This document shows positions 25,363 through 37,383 of a stretch of DNA of 42,183 nt, in pieces. Source of the stretch: Thiotrichaceae bacterium (lineage in GTDB: Bacteria; Pseudomonadota; Gammaproteobacteria; Thiotrichales; Thiotrichaceae); the NCBI GenBank assembly GCA_023144895.1, contig JAGLEV010000053.1, forward strand, positions 1 to 42,183, written 5' to 3'. A program made the position numbers and the translations under genes. The notes beneath the pieces were generated by a model. The model saw only the letters and a list, made by a program, of their open reading frames with translations, searched no databases and was not told the DNA's origin. Each line of letters begins with the position of its first letter. Within the stretch, counting starts at the first letter, position 1.

Positions 25363-25680
25363 AGTTGTTGCTTCCCCAAATTAGGAACCTAGAAAAACAC
25401 CACCCAAATTAAATCACATAACTAGGTAATATTTCATTGGTTTATTAAAAATATAAATAATATTTGCAATCGTTACTTCAGTGCATCCAATGCGTAGTGA
25501 AGTAATAAATCGATCAAACTTGTACCATTCACTATAAGGTGATTATCTTTTAACCTCTTCATAAATCAATGAATGTCACCTGTAGTGTAGCCGATATATA
25601 GATAAGCGCGGACATAAGCTTGTTCAAAGCTACCGTAAAGCTTATGATTGGTCAATTCAGAGCTTAAGGTAACCCCTACC
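25363..25680. promoter_or_regulatory. Divergent nlpC-like/guaA leader with hairpin
   Basis: This 318-base spacer lacks an ORF. CATAAGCTT (25613-25621) and AAGCTTATG (25638-25646) form a perfect 9-bp stem with a 16-base loop, 34 bases before the guaA start. It may influence guaA expression. No riboswitch family is recognised. Confidence 0.45.
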
Positions 25681-27255
25681 ATGTCAACAATCCATGATGA
25701 TCGTATTCTAATTCTCGATTTTGGATCACAATATACCCAACTCATTGCCCGACGTATACGTGAAATTGGGGTTTACTCAGAGATATACCCTTGGGATGCT
25801 GATGAGGATGAGATTCGTCGCTTTGGTGCGAAGGGCATAATTCTTTCTGGCGGCCCTGAATCTGTTATTGCAGAGAATCCTCCAGAAGCACCCACAGTAG
25901 TATTTGAACTAGGCTGCCCTATATTAGGTATTTGCTATGGTATGCAGACGATGGCAAACCAGCTAGGTGGTAAGGTAGAATCTGCTGATTTGCATGAATA
26001 TGGCTATGCACAGGTGCGAGCACGAGGTCATACTCAATTATTAAAAGATATTCAAGATGAAACGAATGAGCTAGGACATGGGCTACTTGATGTATGGATG
26101 TCGCACGGTGATCATGTTGTTTCCCTACCGGATGGTTTTAAACTGATGGCCAGTACGGAAAGTGCTCCTATTGCTGCCATTGCGGATGAATCACGTCATT
26201 ATTATGGCTTGCAATTTCATCCAGAAGTCACTCACACACACCAAGGCAAAGCAATATTACAGCGCTTTGCTAGTGATATTTGTGGCTGTCAGCAACTTTG
26301 GACATCGAGCAAAATTATTGATAATAGTATTCAAACGGTACGTCAGAAGGTGGGGAGTGATGAGGTCATTCTTGGTCTATCAGGCGGTGTTGATTCATCC
26401 GTTGTTGCTGCTATTTTACATGAGGCTATTGGTAAGCAACTTACCTGTGTTTTTGTTGATACGGGTTTATTACGCCATGAGGAAGGCGATCAAGTCATGG
26501 CTTTATTTGCCAATAATATGGGCATTCATGTGATTCGTGTGAATGCAGAGCAGCGATTTTTAAGTGCTTTAGAGGGAGTGACTGACCCTGAGAAAAAACG
26601 CAAAATCATTGGCAATATGTTTATTGAAATCTTTGATGAAGAAGCCGCCAAATTACCCAATGCCAATTGGCTAGCACAAGGGACTATTTATCCTGATGTT
26701 ATTGAATCAGCAGGCGCTAAAACGGGCAAGGCTCATTTGATTAAGTCACACCATAATGTGGGTGGTTTGCCTGATGACATGAAACTTAAATTAGTTGAAC
26801 CTTTACGTGAGCTATTTAAAGATGAAGTACGTGAAATAGGGATAGAGCTTGGTTTAAAGCGAGAAATGGTTTATCGCCATCCCTTTCCAGGTCCAGGTCT
26901 GGGGGTCAGAATTTTAGGTGCAGTAAAGAAGGAGTTTGCTGATACCTTACGTTTAGCGGATTATATTTTTATTGAAGAACTGTATAAGGCCGATCTTTAT
27001 AATAAAGTATCACAAGCCTTTGCAGTATTTTTGCCAATAAAATCAGTGGGTGTTACCGGTGATGGTCGTCGCTATGACTATGTTATTGCACTACGTGCCG
27101 TTGAAACGATTGACTTTATGACGGCTCGCTGGGCACATTTACCCTATGATTTCTTAGATCATGTCTCTAGTCGTATTATTAATGAGATTTCAGGAATTTC
27201 ACGAGTGACTTATGATATTTCTGGTAAACCACCCGCTACGATTGAATGGGAGTAG
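25681..27255 (+). CDS. guaA: GMP synthase (glutamine-hydrolysing)
   Basis: 524 residues from the ATG at 25681; a TTG at 25648 would add eleven residues, but the family begins right before the [17 protein letters not shown] motif. It converts XMP to GMP. The class I glutamine amidotransferase domain has Cys85 (GICYGMQ) and the FHPEVTHT His/Glu pair. The PP-loop ATP domain has SGGVDSS. The C-terminal dimer domain ends KPPATIEWE. guaB, its common upstream partner, is absent. It overlaps tadA by ten bases. Confidence 0.97.
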   Translation: MSTIHDDRILILDFGSQYTQLIARRIREIGVYSEIYPWDADEDEIRRFGAKGIILSGGPESVIAENPPEAPTVVFELGCPILGICYGMQTMANQLGGKVESADLHEYGYAQVRARGHTQLLKDIQDETNELGHGLLDVWMSHGDHVVSLPDGFKLMASTESAPIAAIADESRHYYGLQFHPEVTHTHQGKAILQRFASDICGCQQLWTSSKIIDNSIQTVRQKVGSDEVILGLSGGVDSSVVAAILHEAIGKQLTCVFVDTGLLRHEEGDQVMALFANNMGIHVIRVNAEQRFLSALEGVTDPEKKRKIIGNMFIEIFDEEAAKLPNANWLAQGTIYPDVIESAGAKTGKAHLIKSHHNVGGLPDDMKLKLVEPLRELFKDEVREIGIELGLKREMVYRHPFPGPGLGVRILGAVKKEFADTLRLADYIFIEELYKADLYNKVSQAFAVFLPIKSVGVTGDGRRYDYVIALRAVETIDFMTARWAHLPYDFLDHVSSRIINEISGISRVTYDISGKPPATIEWE

Positions 27256-27734
27256 ATAAGGAATATGCTCAGCATGAGGACTATATACGTCAAGCTCTCA
27301 TGCTGGCACAAAAAGCACGGGCAATGGGTGAGGTGCCTGTGGGTGCCTTAGTGGTTAAAGACGGTACTATTATCGGTGAAGGCTGGAACCAACCTATCCA
27401 GCAACATGATCCTTCTGCACATGCTGAAATGATAGCAATCCGTGCAGCAGCTCAGCATTTGGAGAACTATCGTATTCCTGATACAACGCTTTATGTTACT
27501 TTAGAACCCTGCCCTATGTGTGTAGGGCTAATGATTCATGCTCGCATTAAACGCCTTGTTTTTGCAGCTTATGATTCCAAGATAAAAGCCATCAATGAAC
27601 CGTCTTCATTATTTAATGACCAACGCCACAATCACCAGATTGAAGTCATAGGCGGTGTTTTAAAGAATGAATGCTCCCATGATTTAAAAACTTTCTTTCA
27701 AGAACGACGGGCAATAGCAAAACAAAATCGTTAA
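27246..27734 (+). CDS. tadA: tRNA-specific adenosine deaminase
   Basis: 162 residues. It deaminates A34 of tRNA-Arg to inosine. The zinc site is complete: His59 and the proton shuttle Glu61 in HAEMIAIR, Cys89 and Cys92 in LEPCPMC. The ATG at 27246 lies inside the last codons of guaA, giving a ten-base overlap in another frame, so its translation is probably coupled to guaA. There is no clear ribosome binding site. Downstream, TAGGGT/ACCCTA (27752-27771) is a weak stem-loop between converging genes. Confidence 0.93.
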   Translation: MGVDKEYAQHEDYIRQALMLAQKARAMGEVPVGALVVKDGTIIGEGWNQPIQQHDPSAHAEMIAIRAAAQHLENYRIPDTTLYVTLEPCPMCVGLMIHARIKRLVFAAYDSKIKAINEPSSLFNDQRHNHQIEVIGGVLKNECSHDLKTFFQERRAIAKQNR

Positions 27735-27826
27735 TGAAACTATAGATGTCTAGGGTAAACGAGCACCCTATTCAATCCTTGGAACCTGTAGCCCTCCAAT
27801 AAAAACCTGATAGGAACTAAAGCCGC

Positions 27827-29002
27827 TTAGCCTCTAGTCACCAAAGTTCTCTCACCACTGACCTTAATTTCGACGCGACGATTTCTTGCTCGACCTTGGG
27901 CAGTATTATTACTAACCAATGGACGCTGTTCACCATAACCAATCACTGTCATCACTTGACGAAGAATGCCTTTACTCTGTAAAAAATTAGCTACCGCTTC
28001 AGATCGCCGTCTCGATAGATTTAAGTTATAAATATCGGAACCTAGATTATCAGTATGACCTGTAATTTCAATGTTATAGATCTTCATTTTTGAGCTTATC
28101 ATCTCATGATTGAGTTCCATTATCTTACGACGACCCAAAGCCGTTAACAAAGAGCTATTACTTGCAAATAAAGACCCACCTGCCAAGTTACTACTAATCA
28201 CCTTAATCCTATCAGGTCGTGGTGGAGCAGTCATGTAAACCGGTGTTTTTACAACAATCGGTTTCCTATAAACCGCTTTTTTTATAATAGCTATTGGTAC
28301 GCGAGGCTTTGCAACAGCTACAATATTAGGCAGTGCTGCAGGTAGTGCCTTGGGCTTTTTAGCTACAGGTAATGCCTTAGGCTTTTTAGGTACGATAATA
28401 GCTGTTTTTCTATCGGGCAATGGATTGTTGTCTCGATCATTTGGAGACCAATTCAAACCTATATTAAGATGACTAATATCTTTAGAGAAATAATCATATC
28501 CTGCTCGAATTCTAAACTGCTTATCCAAAGCATACTCTGCTCCAACCCCAGTAAATAAGGAAAAATTATTTTTCTGTGTAAATGTTGCAGGATGCTTTGA
28601 CTTTGTTGATACCTTGGCAATACCAGCTTTAACAAAAGGTATAATGGGAATATCATCAAGCTTCAAATGATAAATAGCATTCATACCTACTGCTGAGTAG
28701 CTAACACTAGCATCATGATCAGAGCCACGTACCTCACTCTCACCTAGCCTAGACCAAAAAGCTTCAACGCCTAAATGCTCAGAAATATCAACACCCGCAT
28801 AGGCTGTTGCTGAGAAATCCGCCGTACTCTGTACCTTATATTGTCCCGTAGTATTAGGGTTGAGATGACTTAAACCAATCGCCCCACCGACATACCAACT
28901 ATCCTCCAAATTTTTTAATTGCTCAGCATAAGCCTGACTACTCGCCAGACTTAGCAAAACACCAGACACAACACAGCATTTTAACTTATGTGTAGTTTGC
29001 AT
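27827..29002 (-). CDS. OmpA-type outer membrane protein with peptidoglycan-binding domain
   Basis: 391 residues. The signal peptide ends around residue 26 (SSQAYA). An OmpA-like eight-strand beta-barrel (about 30-185) begins WYVGGAIGLSHLNP. A Lys/Pro/Ala linker (about 195-260) has an imperfect duplicate KKPKALPVA/KKPKALPAA. The C-terminal OmpA domain (about 268-385) has EITGHTDNLGSDIYN and ARNRRVEIKV, including the Asp/Arg that bind diaminopimelate. It starts four bases after the giant gene's stop; its ribosome binding site AAAGGG overlaps that gene's last codons, so the two are translationally coupled. OprF-type relatives have calcium-binding TSP3 linkers; here those motifs are in the neighbour instead. 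Confidence 0.88.
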   Translation of the reverse strand: MQTTHKLKCCVVSGVLLSLASSQAYAEQLKNLEDSWYVGGAIGLSHLNPNTTGQYKVQSTADFSATAYAGVDISEHLGVEAFWSRLGESEVRGSDHDASVSYSAVGMNAIYHLKLDDIPIIPFVKAGIAKVSTKSKHPATFTQKNNFSLFTGVGAEYALDKQFRIRAGYDYFSKDISHLNIGLNWSPNDRDNNPLPDRKTAIIVPKKPKALPVAKKPKALPAALPNIVAVAKPRVPIAIIKKAVYRKPIVVKTPVYMTAPPRPDRIKVISSNLAGGSLFASNSSLLTALGRRKIMELNHEMISSKMKIYNIEITGHTDNLGSDIYNLNLSRRRSEAVANFLQSKGILRQVMTVIGYGEQRPLVSNNTAQGRARNRRVEIKVSGERTLVTRG

Positions 29003-29006
29003 GGGA

Positions 29007-32000
29007 TTACCCTTTGATTTTTTTTATTATTTTTCTCAATGGAGCCGCTAGCAGTAATAACCAGTACCAATACATTCCTATTACGCCACCAGCACCACCA
29101 CCAACAACCGATGTTACCCCATCAGTGGGCTCTTCAGCACCTCCAGTACCACTACCACCACTACCACCACTACCAACAGGTCTCTGGCGTATCGGTGTAT
29201 CAGCATTTTGATAATCTGGGATACCATCATTATTTAAATCGGGGCAAGGTATACCTGTTGGGCACTCCACTCGATCAGGAACACCATCACCATCCGCATC
29301 ACCATTAGGGTTACCATCAGGATTTTCAGCATTCGTATCTGGATCTAAATAGTCAGGAATGCCATCACCATCCGCATCACCTGTGCCCTCATCTCGATTA
29401 ATAACCCCGTCATTATCATCATCATCATCTTGATGATCGGGTATACCATCACCATCACTATCGATATTATTAGACTCCTGATAATTAGGAATACCATCAT
29501 TATCACTATCTAATGGCGTGACAGGATTACCACCAATCTCATCAATATCACTCACACCATCACCATCATCATCAGGATCAATATAATCAGGAGAAGTATC
29601 ATTATTAAGGTCAACACATGGCAGTGCTATATTCTTACATTCTGTTATATCACTTAAACCATTACGATCGGTATCACCACTACTATCTTCCATATCTTGC
29701 TGATTGGTTGAATCTGCATCGAGAAAATCAGGAATACCATCATTATCAATATCGTTAGCATAATCTGCTAATGTTGGCACCTCGTCTGCTGTTGGAATGC
29801 CATCATTATCATCATCAGGATCATTAAAGTCCTTCAAGCCATCACCATCAAAATCAGCAGTATTAGATTCAAGATAATCTGGAATATTATCATAATCGGT
29901 ATCAACTGAACCTTCATCAAGTGTCAGTAGCTGATCATCAGGGTCATTCCCATCCCCATCATCATCATCATCAAAGGCATTTAGAGAGCCATCATTGTCT
30001 AGGTCAAATGGGAATTCTATCTTTCTATTATTATTGACAATATTTCTATCATTATCATCATCATCCAAATAGATAGGAATACCATCATAATCAGCATCAA
30101 TCAAAGGAGACCCTCCGATTTCATCAAGATTACTAATACCGTCACCATCCCAGTCATTCGTCAAGGAATCAATAAAGCCATCATCATCAGTATCGGTATC
30201 GGTAGGATCTAGACCAGCCAACATCTCAATGAGGTTAGTCAGACCATCACCATCATTATCTTCTAAGCCATCAGGAGTACCATTACCATCAGTATCTGTT
30301 TTCACTGGATCAGAGTTAAGCTTTACTTCAAGTGCATTATTCAGCCCATCCCCATCACCATCTTCCAGACCATCAAGCGTACCATTACCATCAGTATCGG
30401 ATTTTGTTGGATCTAGCCCTAATGCCAGCTCAACCTCATTACTCAATCCATCGCCATCACTATCATTTCCAGTGTTCAGGTAATCCTTATTAGGAACATT
30501 GTCATCAACACCATCATTATTGACATCATCTCCACCCGTTTGATCCACATCATAGCGATCATCAATACCATCACCATCCGTATCTTTACCAGTACGAGCC
30601 TCAGCAGCATCAGAAACCCCATCACCATCAGAGTCTGAATCTAAGTAGTTAGGAGTGCCGTCATTATCTTTATCAATAAAACCTTCAACAACATCAGGAA
30701 TACCATCATTATCACTATCTAAATCATAGATATTTGGAATGCCGTCATCATCACTATCAGGCAAGCCTACGCCATTAGTGAAACGATCATCAATGCCATC
30801 ATTATTCGTATCAGGGCCACCTGTCTGACTGACATCAAAATAATCATCAATACCATCACCATCATCGTCATTGCCTATGCCCGCTTCCACCGCATCAGGG
30901 ACACCATCACCATCGGAATCTAAATCAAGATAATCAGGAATACCATCATTATCTCTATCACCTTTACCTTCAACAATATCAGGAATACCATCATTATCAC
31001 TGTCTAAGTCATAGATATCTGGAATTCCATCACTGTCAGTATCCATTAAACCTATACCCCCATTAAAGCGGTCATCAATACCATCACCATTAGCATCCGT
31101 ACCTCCTGTTTGAGTTATATCAAAACGGTCATCAATACCATCATTGTCTGTATCCGTCCCTATGCCTGCTTCTAGTGAATCAAGAATACCATCACCATCT
31201 GAATCTGTATCTCGGTAGTTAGGAATACCATCATTATCGGTATCGGTTACTCCTTCAATAATATCAGGAATACCATCATTATCACTGTCAGTATCAAAGA
31301 AATCAGGAGTACCGTCATTATCTTTATCGGTTAAGCCCACTCCCCCATTAAAGCGATCATCAATGCCATCATTATTCGCATCAGTTCCACTCGTCTGATC
31401 CACATCAAAGAGGTCATCAATCCCATCACCATCTGTATCAGTACCCGTTTCAGCTTCTATTGCATCCAGAATGCCATCACCATCAGAATCGGTATCTCGG
31501 TAATTAGGAATACCATCACCATCTACATCTCCACTCCCTTCAACAATATCAGGAATACCATCATTATCACTGTCAGCATCAAAGAGATCAGGAGTACCGT
31601 CATTATCTTTATCCGTTAAATCTGCTCCCCCATTAAAGCGATCATCAATGCCATCATTATTGGCATCCGTCCCACCCGTTTGGTTCACATCAAAGCGATC
31701 ATCGATTCCATCATTATCGGTATCGGTGCCTGTTTCAGCTTCTGCTGAATCAAGAATGCCATCACCGTCTGAATCGGTATCTCGGTAATTAGGAATGCCG
31801 TCATTATCGGTATCGGTTATCCCTTCAACAATATCAGGAATCCCATCATTATCACTATCAATATCAAAGATATCGGGAGTACCGTCATTGTCTTTATCGG
31901 TTAAACCTGCTCCCCCATTAAAGCGATCATCAATGCCATCATTATTCGCATCCGTTCCGCCCGTCTGAGTCACATCAAAGCGATCATCGATCCCATCACC

Positions 32001-35000
32001 ATCCGTATCGGTACCCGTTTCAGCTTCTACTGAATCAAGAATGCCATCACCGTCTGAATCGGTATCTCGGTAGTTAGGAATACCATCATTATCGGTATCA
32101 ACTACCCCTTCAATAACATCAGGAATACCATCATTATCACTGTCAACATCAAAAATATCAGGCGTACCGTCATTATCTTTATCGGTTAAACCTGCTCCCG
32201 CATTAAAGCTATCATCAATGCCATCATTATTGGCATCCGTTCCGCCCGTTTGAGTGACATCAAAGCGATCATCAATCCCATCACCATCCGTATCAGTACC
32301 TGTTTCAGCTTCCATTGCATCGAGAATGCCATCACCATCTGAATCGGTATCACGGTAGTTAGGAATACCATCATTATCAGTATCTCCAGTGCCTTCAACA
32401 ATATCAGGAATGCCATCATTATCACTATCGGCATCAAAGATATCAGGAGTACCGTCACTGTCTTTATCGGTTAAACCCACTCCACCATTAAAGCGATCAT
32501 CAATGCCATCATTATTCGCATCGGTTCCACTGGTCTGATCTACATCAAAGCGGTCATCAATCCCATCACCATCCGTATCAGTACCCGTTTCGGCTTCCAT
32601 TGCATCCAGAATGCCATCACCGTCTGAATCGGTATCACGATAGTTAGGAATGCCGTCATTATCCGTATCGGTTACCCCTTCAACAATATCAGGAATGCCA
32701 TCATTATCACTGTCAATATCAAAGATATCAGGAGTACCGTCACTATCTTTATCGGTTAAACCCACTCCACCATTAAAGCGATCATCAATGCCATCATTAT
32801 TAACATCCATCCCACCCGTCTGAGTGACATCGAAGTGATCATCGATCCCATCACCATCCGTGTCCGTACCTGTTTCAGCTTCTACTGAATCGAGAATGCC
32901 ATCACCGTCTGAATCGGTATCTCGGTAGTTAGGAATCCCGTCATTATCAGTATCTCCAGTCCCTTCAACAATATCAGGAATACCATCATTATCACTGTCA
33001 GCATCAAAAATATCAGGAGTACCGTCATTATCTTTATCGGTTAAACCTGCTCCACCATTAAAGCGATCATCAATACCATCATTATTCGCATCCGTCCCGC
33101 CCGTTTGAGTGACATCAAAGAGGTCATCAATGCCATCACCATCCGTGTCCGTACCTGTTTCAGCTTCTGCTGAGTCAAGAATACCATCACCATCTGAATC
33201 CGTATCTCGGTAGTTAGGAATCCCATCACCATCCGTATCTCCAGTCCCTTCAACAATATCAGGAATCCCATCATTATCACTGTCAGCATCAAAGATATCA
33301 GGAGTACCGTCATTATCTTTGTCTGCTAAACCTGCTCCTGCATTAAAGCGATCATCAATACCATCATTATTGGCATCCGTTCCGCCCGTCTGAGTCACAT
33401 CAAAGCGGTCATCGATTCCATCACCATCGGTATCAGTACCCGTTTCAGCTTCTACTGCATCTAGAATGCCATCACCGTCTGAATCGGTATCTCGATAGTT
33501 AGGAATACCATCATTATCTGTATCCCCACCCCCTTCAACAATATCGGGAATGCCATCATTATCACTGTCAGCATCAAAGATATCAGGAGTGCCATCACTG
33601 TCTTTATCCGCTAAACCTGCTCCCCCATTAAAGCCATCATCAATGCCATCATTATTCGCATCAACTCCGCCCGTTTGATTCACATCAAAGCGATCATCAA
33701 CCCCATCATTATCCGTGTCCGTACCTGTTTCAGCTTCTGCTGAGTCAAGAATACCATCACCATCTGAATCCGTATCTCGGTAGTTAGGAATACCATCACC
33801 ATCTGTATCCCCGCCCCCTTCAACAATATCAGGAATGCCATCATTATCACTATCAGCATCAAAGATATCAGGAGTGCCATCACTGTCTTTATCCGCTAAA
33901 CCTGCTCCCCCATTAAAGCGATCATCAATGCCATCATTATTCGCATCCACCCCGCCCGTTTGAGTCACATCAAAGAGGTCATCGATTCCATCACTATCCG
34001 TATCGGTGCCTGTTTCGGCTTCCATTGCATCCAGAATGCCATCACCGTCTGAATCCGTATCACGGTAATTAGGAATGCCATCACCATCAGTATCAACGAC
34101 TCCTTCAATAATATCAGGAATGCCATCATTATCACTGTCAGCATCAAAAATATCAGGAGTACCATCATTATCTTTGTCGGTTAAACCTGCTCCCCCATTA
34201 AAGCTATCATCAATGCCATCATTATTGGCATCCGTTCCGCCCGTTTGAGTGACATCAAAGCGATCATCAATCCCATCACCATCCGTATCAGTACCTGTTT
34301 CAGCTTCCATTGCATCGAGAATGCCATCACCATCTGAATCGGTATCACGGTAGTTAGGAACTCCATCACCGTCCGTATCTCCAGTGCCTTCAACAATATC
34401 AGGAATGCCATCACCATCAGAATCGATGTCACGATAGTTAGGAATACCATCATTGTCGCTATCTCCAGTGCCTTCAACAGCATCAGGAATACCGTCATTA
34501 TCACTGTCAGTATCAAAAATATCAGGAGTACCGTCATTATCTTTATCTGCTAAACCTGCTCCCCCGTTAAAGCTATCATCAATACCATCATAATTGGCAT
34601 CAGTTCCGCCCGTTTGATTCACATCAAAGCGGTCATCAATCCCATCATTATCCGTATCGGTACCCGTTTCAGCTTCTGCTGAATCGAGAATACCATCACC
34701 GTCTGAATCCGTATCTCGGTAATTAGGAATACCGTCATTATCCGTATCTCCAATCCCTTCAACAATATCAGGAATACCGTCATTATCACTGTCAGTATCA
34801 AAAATATCAGGAGTGCCATCATTATCTTTGTCGGTTAAACCTGCCCCCCCATTAAAGCGATCATCAATGCCATCATTATTCGCATCAGTTCCGTTCGTTT
34901 GAGTTACATCAAATAGGTCATCAATGCCATCACCATCCGTATCCGTACCCGTTTCGGCTTCCATCGCATCCAGAATACCATCACCGTCTGAATCCGTATC

Positions 35001-36749
35001 TCGGTAGTTAGGAATACCATCATTATCGGTATCAACTACCCCTTCAACAATATCAGGAATACCATCATTATCACTGTCAGTATCAAAAATATCAGGAGTA
35101 CCGTCACTATCCTTATCCGCTAAACCTAATCCACCATTAAAGCGATCATCAATACCATCATGATTAGCATCCATCCCACCTATTTGATTCACATCAAATA
35201 GGTCATCAATCCCATCATTGTCCGTATCCGTTCCTGTACCAGCTTCTGCTGAATCGAGAATACCATCACCGTCTGAATCCGTATCTCGGTAGTTAGGAAT
35301 TCCATTATTATCCGTATCAGCGATCCCTTCAACAATATCAGGAATACCATCATTATCACTGTCAGCATCAAAAATATCAGGAGTGCCGTCATTATCTGAA
35401 TCGGTTAAACCTGCTCCCCCATTAAAGCGATCATCAATACCATCATTATTCGCATCTGTCCCACCCACCTGATCCACATCAAAGAGGTCATCAATACCAT
35501 CACCATCTGTATCCGTACCCGTTCCTGCTTCCATTGCATCTAGAATGCCATCACCATCCGAATCCGTATCACGATAGTTAGGAACACCATCATTATCCGT
35601 ATCCCCACTCCCTTCAATGATATCAGGAATGCCATCGCCATCACTATCAATATCAAGAATATTAGTGACTTGATCACCATCAGTATCCACTAATTTAGCA
35701 CTATCATCGATCCCATCACCATTGGTATCAATACCGCCGACTATTTGATCAACATCAAAGACATCAGGAATGCCATCATTATCCGTATCAGTCAAGCCAG
35801 CTAATTCCGCTTCAATATTGTCATTAATACCATCACCATCAGTATCAATCTTCCTTGGGTTTGATCCTAATGCTGTTTCTAGTCCTGTTCCTATTCCATC
35901 ACCATCCCAGTCATCCATAGGATCAAGAGCATCAATTTTATTATCATTATTACTATCAATAGGATTATTAATATCTCCTCCTACTTCAGTTTTATCATCA
36001 ATCCCATCACCATCAGTATCAACCTTCGCTGGATCAGTACCAGTCAAATTCACCTCAACAGTATTGCTAAGCCCATCATTATCATAGTCACCCACTGGGC
36101 TCATAATACGAATCGGCATCGTTGTCGGTTCACCCTTATTACCTAAATCATCACTACTTACCGCCGCAACAGTATATGTGTCATAATCTAGTTGAGAAGG
36201 AACCTCACACTCCCATGTACCATCAGGTTCAACAATCGTATCGCAACTACCATCAACCCCTTCAATAGTCACATCAATACGACTACCAACCTCACCCGTT
36301 CCCTTTAATGTCGGCTGTTTATTAAAGTTAATTACTGATGAAGTCATCTCAGGAACAGCAGGCGGAACCTTGTCTAATTTATAAAAAGGTAAATCAGAAT
36401 CAGCAGTAAAATTAATATTAGGATCGACATTTTTAAGTTTAATCATAATATTACCTATTTCTTTCGTGGTAATATGAACTAAATATACTTTCTCATCGTT
36501 GCCTAAAGCCTCTACTGAAGCAGTCCCCCCCCCAGCATCAAAGACAAAAAGTATATTATCTATTGTTATTAACGTGCCACTAGCTAACTCTATCTTATAC
36601 GTGACAATTTCTGCATTAGTTCTTGGGTTTAGAGGTTCTGACCGTGCAATCTGATAGTTTATTGATTCACCCCAAGCATAACTAGGTGTTAGAAAAACAG
36701 AACTAATTAATACCGACAATAAGGTTCTTCTTATTATTTTATTTTTCAT
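29007..36749 (-). CDS. Giant secreted Asp-rich protein of thrombospondin type 3 repeats
   Basis: 2580 residues. The signal peptide ends near 25 (VFLTPSYA). An unassigned domain (about 28-130) and a bacterial Ig-like domain (about 131-215) precede an almost continuous run of D-x-D-x-D-G calcium-binding motifs to about 2540. Seventeen units of 95 residues begin at residue 391, each with six motifs. After a Gly/Ser linker the C-terminus is [18 protein letters not shown] plus a basic tail, which fits GlyGly-CTERM-type surface sorting. The protein should be extended, very acidic, calcium-stabilised and cell-surface attached; adhesion or matrix function is inference. No ribosome binding site precedes the ATG; an (ATT) repeat occupies that place. 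Confidence 0.9.
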   Translation of the reverse strand: MKNKIIRRTLLSVLISSVFLTPSYAWGESINYQIARSEPLNPRTNAEIVTYKIELASGTLITIDNILFVFDAGGGTASVEALGNDEKVYLVHITTKEIGNIMIKLKNVDPNINFTADSDLPFYKLDKVPPAVPEMTSSVINFNKQPTLKGTGEVGSRIDVTIEGVDGSCDTIVEPDGTWECEVPSQLDYDTYTVAAVSSDDLGNKGEPTTMPIRIMSPVGDYDNDGLSNTVEVNLTGTDPAKVDTDGDGIDDKTEVGGDINNPIDSNNDNKIDALDPMDDWDGDGIGTGLETALGSNPRKIDTDGDGINDNIEAELAGLTDTDNDGIPDVFDVDQIVGGIDTNGDGIDDSAKLVDTDGDQVTNILDIDSDGDGIPDIIEGSGDTDNDGVPNYRDTDSDGDGILDAMEAGTGTDTDGDGIDDLFDVDQVGGTDANNDGIDDRFNGGAGLTDSDNDGTPDIFDADSDNDGIPDIVEGIADTDNNGIPNYRDTDSDGDGILDSAEAGTGTDTDNDGIDDLFDVNQIGGMDANHDGIDDRFNGGLGLADKDSDGTPDIFDTDSDNDGIPDIVEGVVDTDNDGIPNYRDTDSDGDGILDAMEAETGTDTDGDGIDDLFDVTQTNGTDANNDGIDDRFNGGAGLTDKDNDGTPDIFDTDSDNDGIPDIVEGIGDTDNDGIPNYRDTDSDGDGILDSAEAETGTDTDNDGIDDRFDVNQTGGTDANYDGIDDSFNGGAGLADKDNDGTPDIFDTDSDNDGIPDAVEGTGDSDNDGIPNYRDIDSDGDGIPDIVEGTGDTDGDGVPNYRDTDSDGDGILDAMEAETGTDTDGDGIDDRFDVTQTGGTDANNDGIDDSFNGGAGLTDKDNDGTPDIFDADSDNDGIPDIIEGVVDTDGDGIPNYRDTDSDGDGILDAMEAETGTDTDSDGIDDLFDVTQTGGVDANNDGIDDRFNGGAGLADKDSDGTPDIFDADSDNDGIPDIVEGGGDTDGDGIPNYRDTDSDGDGILDSAEAETGTDTDNDGVDDRFDVNQTGGVDANNDGIDDGFNGGAGLADKDSDGTPDIFDADSDNDGIPDIVEGGGDTDNDGIPNYRDTDSDGDGILDAVEAETGTDTDGDGIDDRFDVTQTGGTDANNDGIDDRFNAGAGLADKDNDGTPDIFDADSDNDGIPDIVEGTGDTDGDGIPNYRDTDSDGDGILDSAEAETGTDTDGDGIDDLFDVTQTGGTDANNDGIDDRFNGGAGLTDKDNDGTPDIFDADSDNDGIPDIVEGTGDTDNDGIPNYRDTDSDGDGILDSVEAETGTDTDGDGIDDHFDVTQTGGMDVNNDGIDDRFNGGVGLTDKDSDGTPDIFDIDSDNDGIPDIVEGVTDTDNDGIPNYRDTDSDGDGILDAMEAETGTDTDGDGIDDRFDVDQTSGTDANNDGIDDRFNGGVGLTDKDSDGTPDIFDADSDNDGIPDIVEGTGDTDNDGIPNYRDTDSDGDGILDAMEAETGTDTDGDGIDDRFDVTQTGGTDANNDGIDDSFNAGAGLTDKDNDGTPDIFDVDSDNDGIPDVIEGVVDTDNDGIPNYRDTDSDGDGILDSVEAETGTDTDGDGIDDRFDVTQTGGTDANNDGIDDRFNGGAGLTDKDNDGTPDIFDIDSDNDGIPDIVEGITDTDNDGIPNYRDTDSDGDGILDSAEAETGTDTDNDGIDDRFDVNQTGGTDANNDGIDDRFNGGADLTDKDNDGTPDLFDADSDNDGIPDIVEGSGDVDGDGIPNYRDTDSDGDGILDAIEAETGTDTDGDGIDDLFDVDQTSGTDANNDGIDDRFNGGVGLTDKDNDGTPDFFDTDSDNDGIPDIIEGVTDTDNDGIPNYRDTDSDGDGILDSLEAGIGTDTDNDGIDDRFDITQTGGTDANGDGIDDRFNGGIGLMDTDSDGIPDIYDLDSDNDGIPDIVEGKGDRDNDGIPDYLDLDSDGDGVPDAVEAGIGNDDDGDGIDDYFDVSQTGGPDTNNDGIDDRFTNGVGLPDSDDDGIPNIYDLDSDNDGIPDVVEGFIDKDNDGTPNYLDSDSDGDGVSDAAEARTGKDTDGDGIDDRYDVDQTGGDDVNNDGVDDNVPNKDYLNTGNDSDGDGLSNEVELALGLDPTKSDTDGNGTLDGLEDGDGDGLNNALEVKLNSDPVKTDTDGNGTPDGLEDNDGDGLTNLIEMLAGLDPTDTDTDDDGFIDSLTNDWDGDGISNLDEIGGSPLIDADYDGIPIYLDDDDNDRNIVNNNRKIEFPFDLDNDGSLNAFDDDDDGDGNDPDDQLLTLDEGSVDTDYDNIPDYLESNTADFDGDGLKDFNDPDDDNDGIPTADEVPTLADYANDIDNDGIPDFLDADSTNQQDMEDSSGDTDRNGLSDITECKNIALPCVDLNNDTSPDYIDPDDDGDGVSDIDEIGGNPVTPLDSDNDGIPNYQESNNIDSDGDGIPDHQDDDDDNDGVINRDEGTGDADGDGIPDYLDPDTNAENPDGNPNGDADGDGVPDRVECPTGIPCPDLNNDGIPDYQNADTPIRQRPVGSGGSGGSGTGGAEEPTDGVTSVVGGGAGGVIGMYWYWLLLLAAPLRKIIKKIKG
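30651..35579 (-). repeat. Tandem array of 17 x 285 bp units plus one 84-bp partial unit
   Basis: Each unit starts with [14 protein letters not shown] (later ones NYLD or DYLD) and ends ...DTDNDGIP. 17 x 285 + 84 = 4929 bases, exactly the span measured. Units are in frame and close in sequence through the middle of the array; the last two (nearest 30651) are the most diverged. An eighteenth, broken unit begins at 30650. The array lies inside one gene and is not a CRISPR. Confidence 0.9.
34356..34439 (-). repeat. 28-residue hybrid partial repeat unit
   Basis: Between units four and five lies a short segment starting [18 protein letters not shown]. Its first half matches the beginning of a unit, and its second half matches the [13 protein letters not shown] part about 66 residues further on. 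This is the product expected from recombination or slippage between two similar motifs in different parts of the unit. Frame is kept (84 bp). Confidence 0.75.
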
Positions 36750-36772
36750 ATTATTATTATTATTATTATTAT
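36749..36772 (-). repeat. (ATT)8 simple-sequence repeat at the giant gene start
   Basis: About eight TAT/ATT units directly abut the ATG at 36747-36749 and take the place of a Shine-Dalgarno sequence. Changes in copy number would alter the spacing of upstream signals but not the frame. Confidence 0.75.
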
Positions 36773-37383
36773 CTAATAACAGCTTAATAAATCATGTACC
36801 AATCCAAATATAGTGAGAACCAAGTCAAGTCATTCACTATCATGATGTTATTTTTACCAGTCCATAGGATTAGGTTAGAGAAATAACCTAGCTGTATTTT
36901 TTAGTATATTCAACTTTTGCCATCCAGAGATGACTCGAAATTTTGGTCAATTTTACTAATATAAGAATTTAACCAAGCCCCTGTGGTTCTCTTTGTGCAG
37001 AAAACGTATTATATAAAACCACAGGGTAAAATTTTGAGCAAGATATAAAAGACCAATGCCCTGTCTAACATGTAAGTAATTGAAATAAAAGTAATTATAA
37101 AAAATAAGTTATTCCTCCAAATGTATATTTTATATACAGTTTTTTCCATTCACCCTAATTTCCACCTATTTAGTTAGCAATAAAACTCATAAAAAACACC
37201 CTATTTCTATTTATTGAGCACACCTATTTGATAATTTATATTCTCTATACACGGCTGAAATACGTTAGAATAAGTAACATGGAATCACTTCCTAAATAAC
37301 GAAGGTAGGTTAAACTTTAGTTCATCAATGACTAACGGGAGTCTACTACTATAAGTACCGATTAACCCTCACAGAAGCTATCA
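36773..37383. other. 610-base spacer with a 10-bp inverted repeat
   Basis: This lies between the divergent giant gene and RNase II-type gene. CCCTGTGGTT (36979-36988) and AACCACAGGG (37017-37026) are exactly complementary, 28 bases apart. The rest is AT-rich, with no convincing ORF or promoter. Regulatory signals of both flanking genes must lie here. Confidence 0.5.

Noticed and set aside
27752-27771. TAGGGT/ACCCTA stem between tadA and the OmpA gene as an intrinsic terminator
   Set aside because: Only a 6-bp stem, and no T-run on either side.
30229-35400. Many long open frames on both strands over the giant gene, for example 34181-34537 and 35770-36087
   Set aside because: They arise from the repetitive Asp/Gly codon pattern and recur every 285 bases; the peptides are Met/Ile/Leu or Pro/Ser monotones without any domain.
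30651-35579. Regular tandem repeats considered as a CRISPR array
   Set aside because: Units are 285 bp, contiguous without spacers, and form one continuous coding frame.
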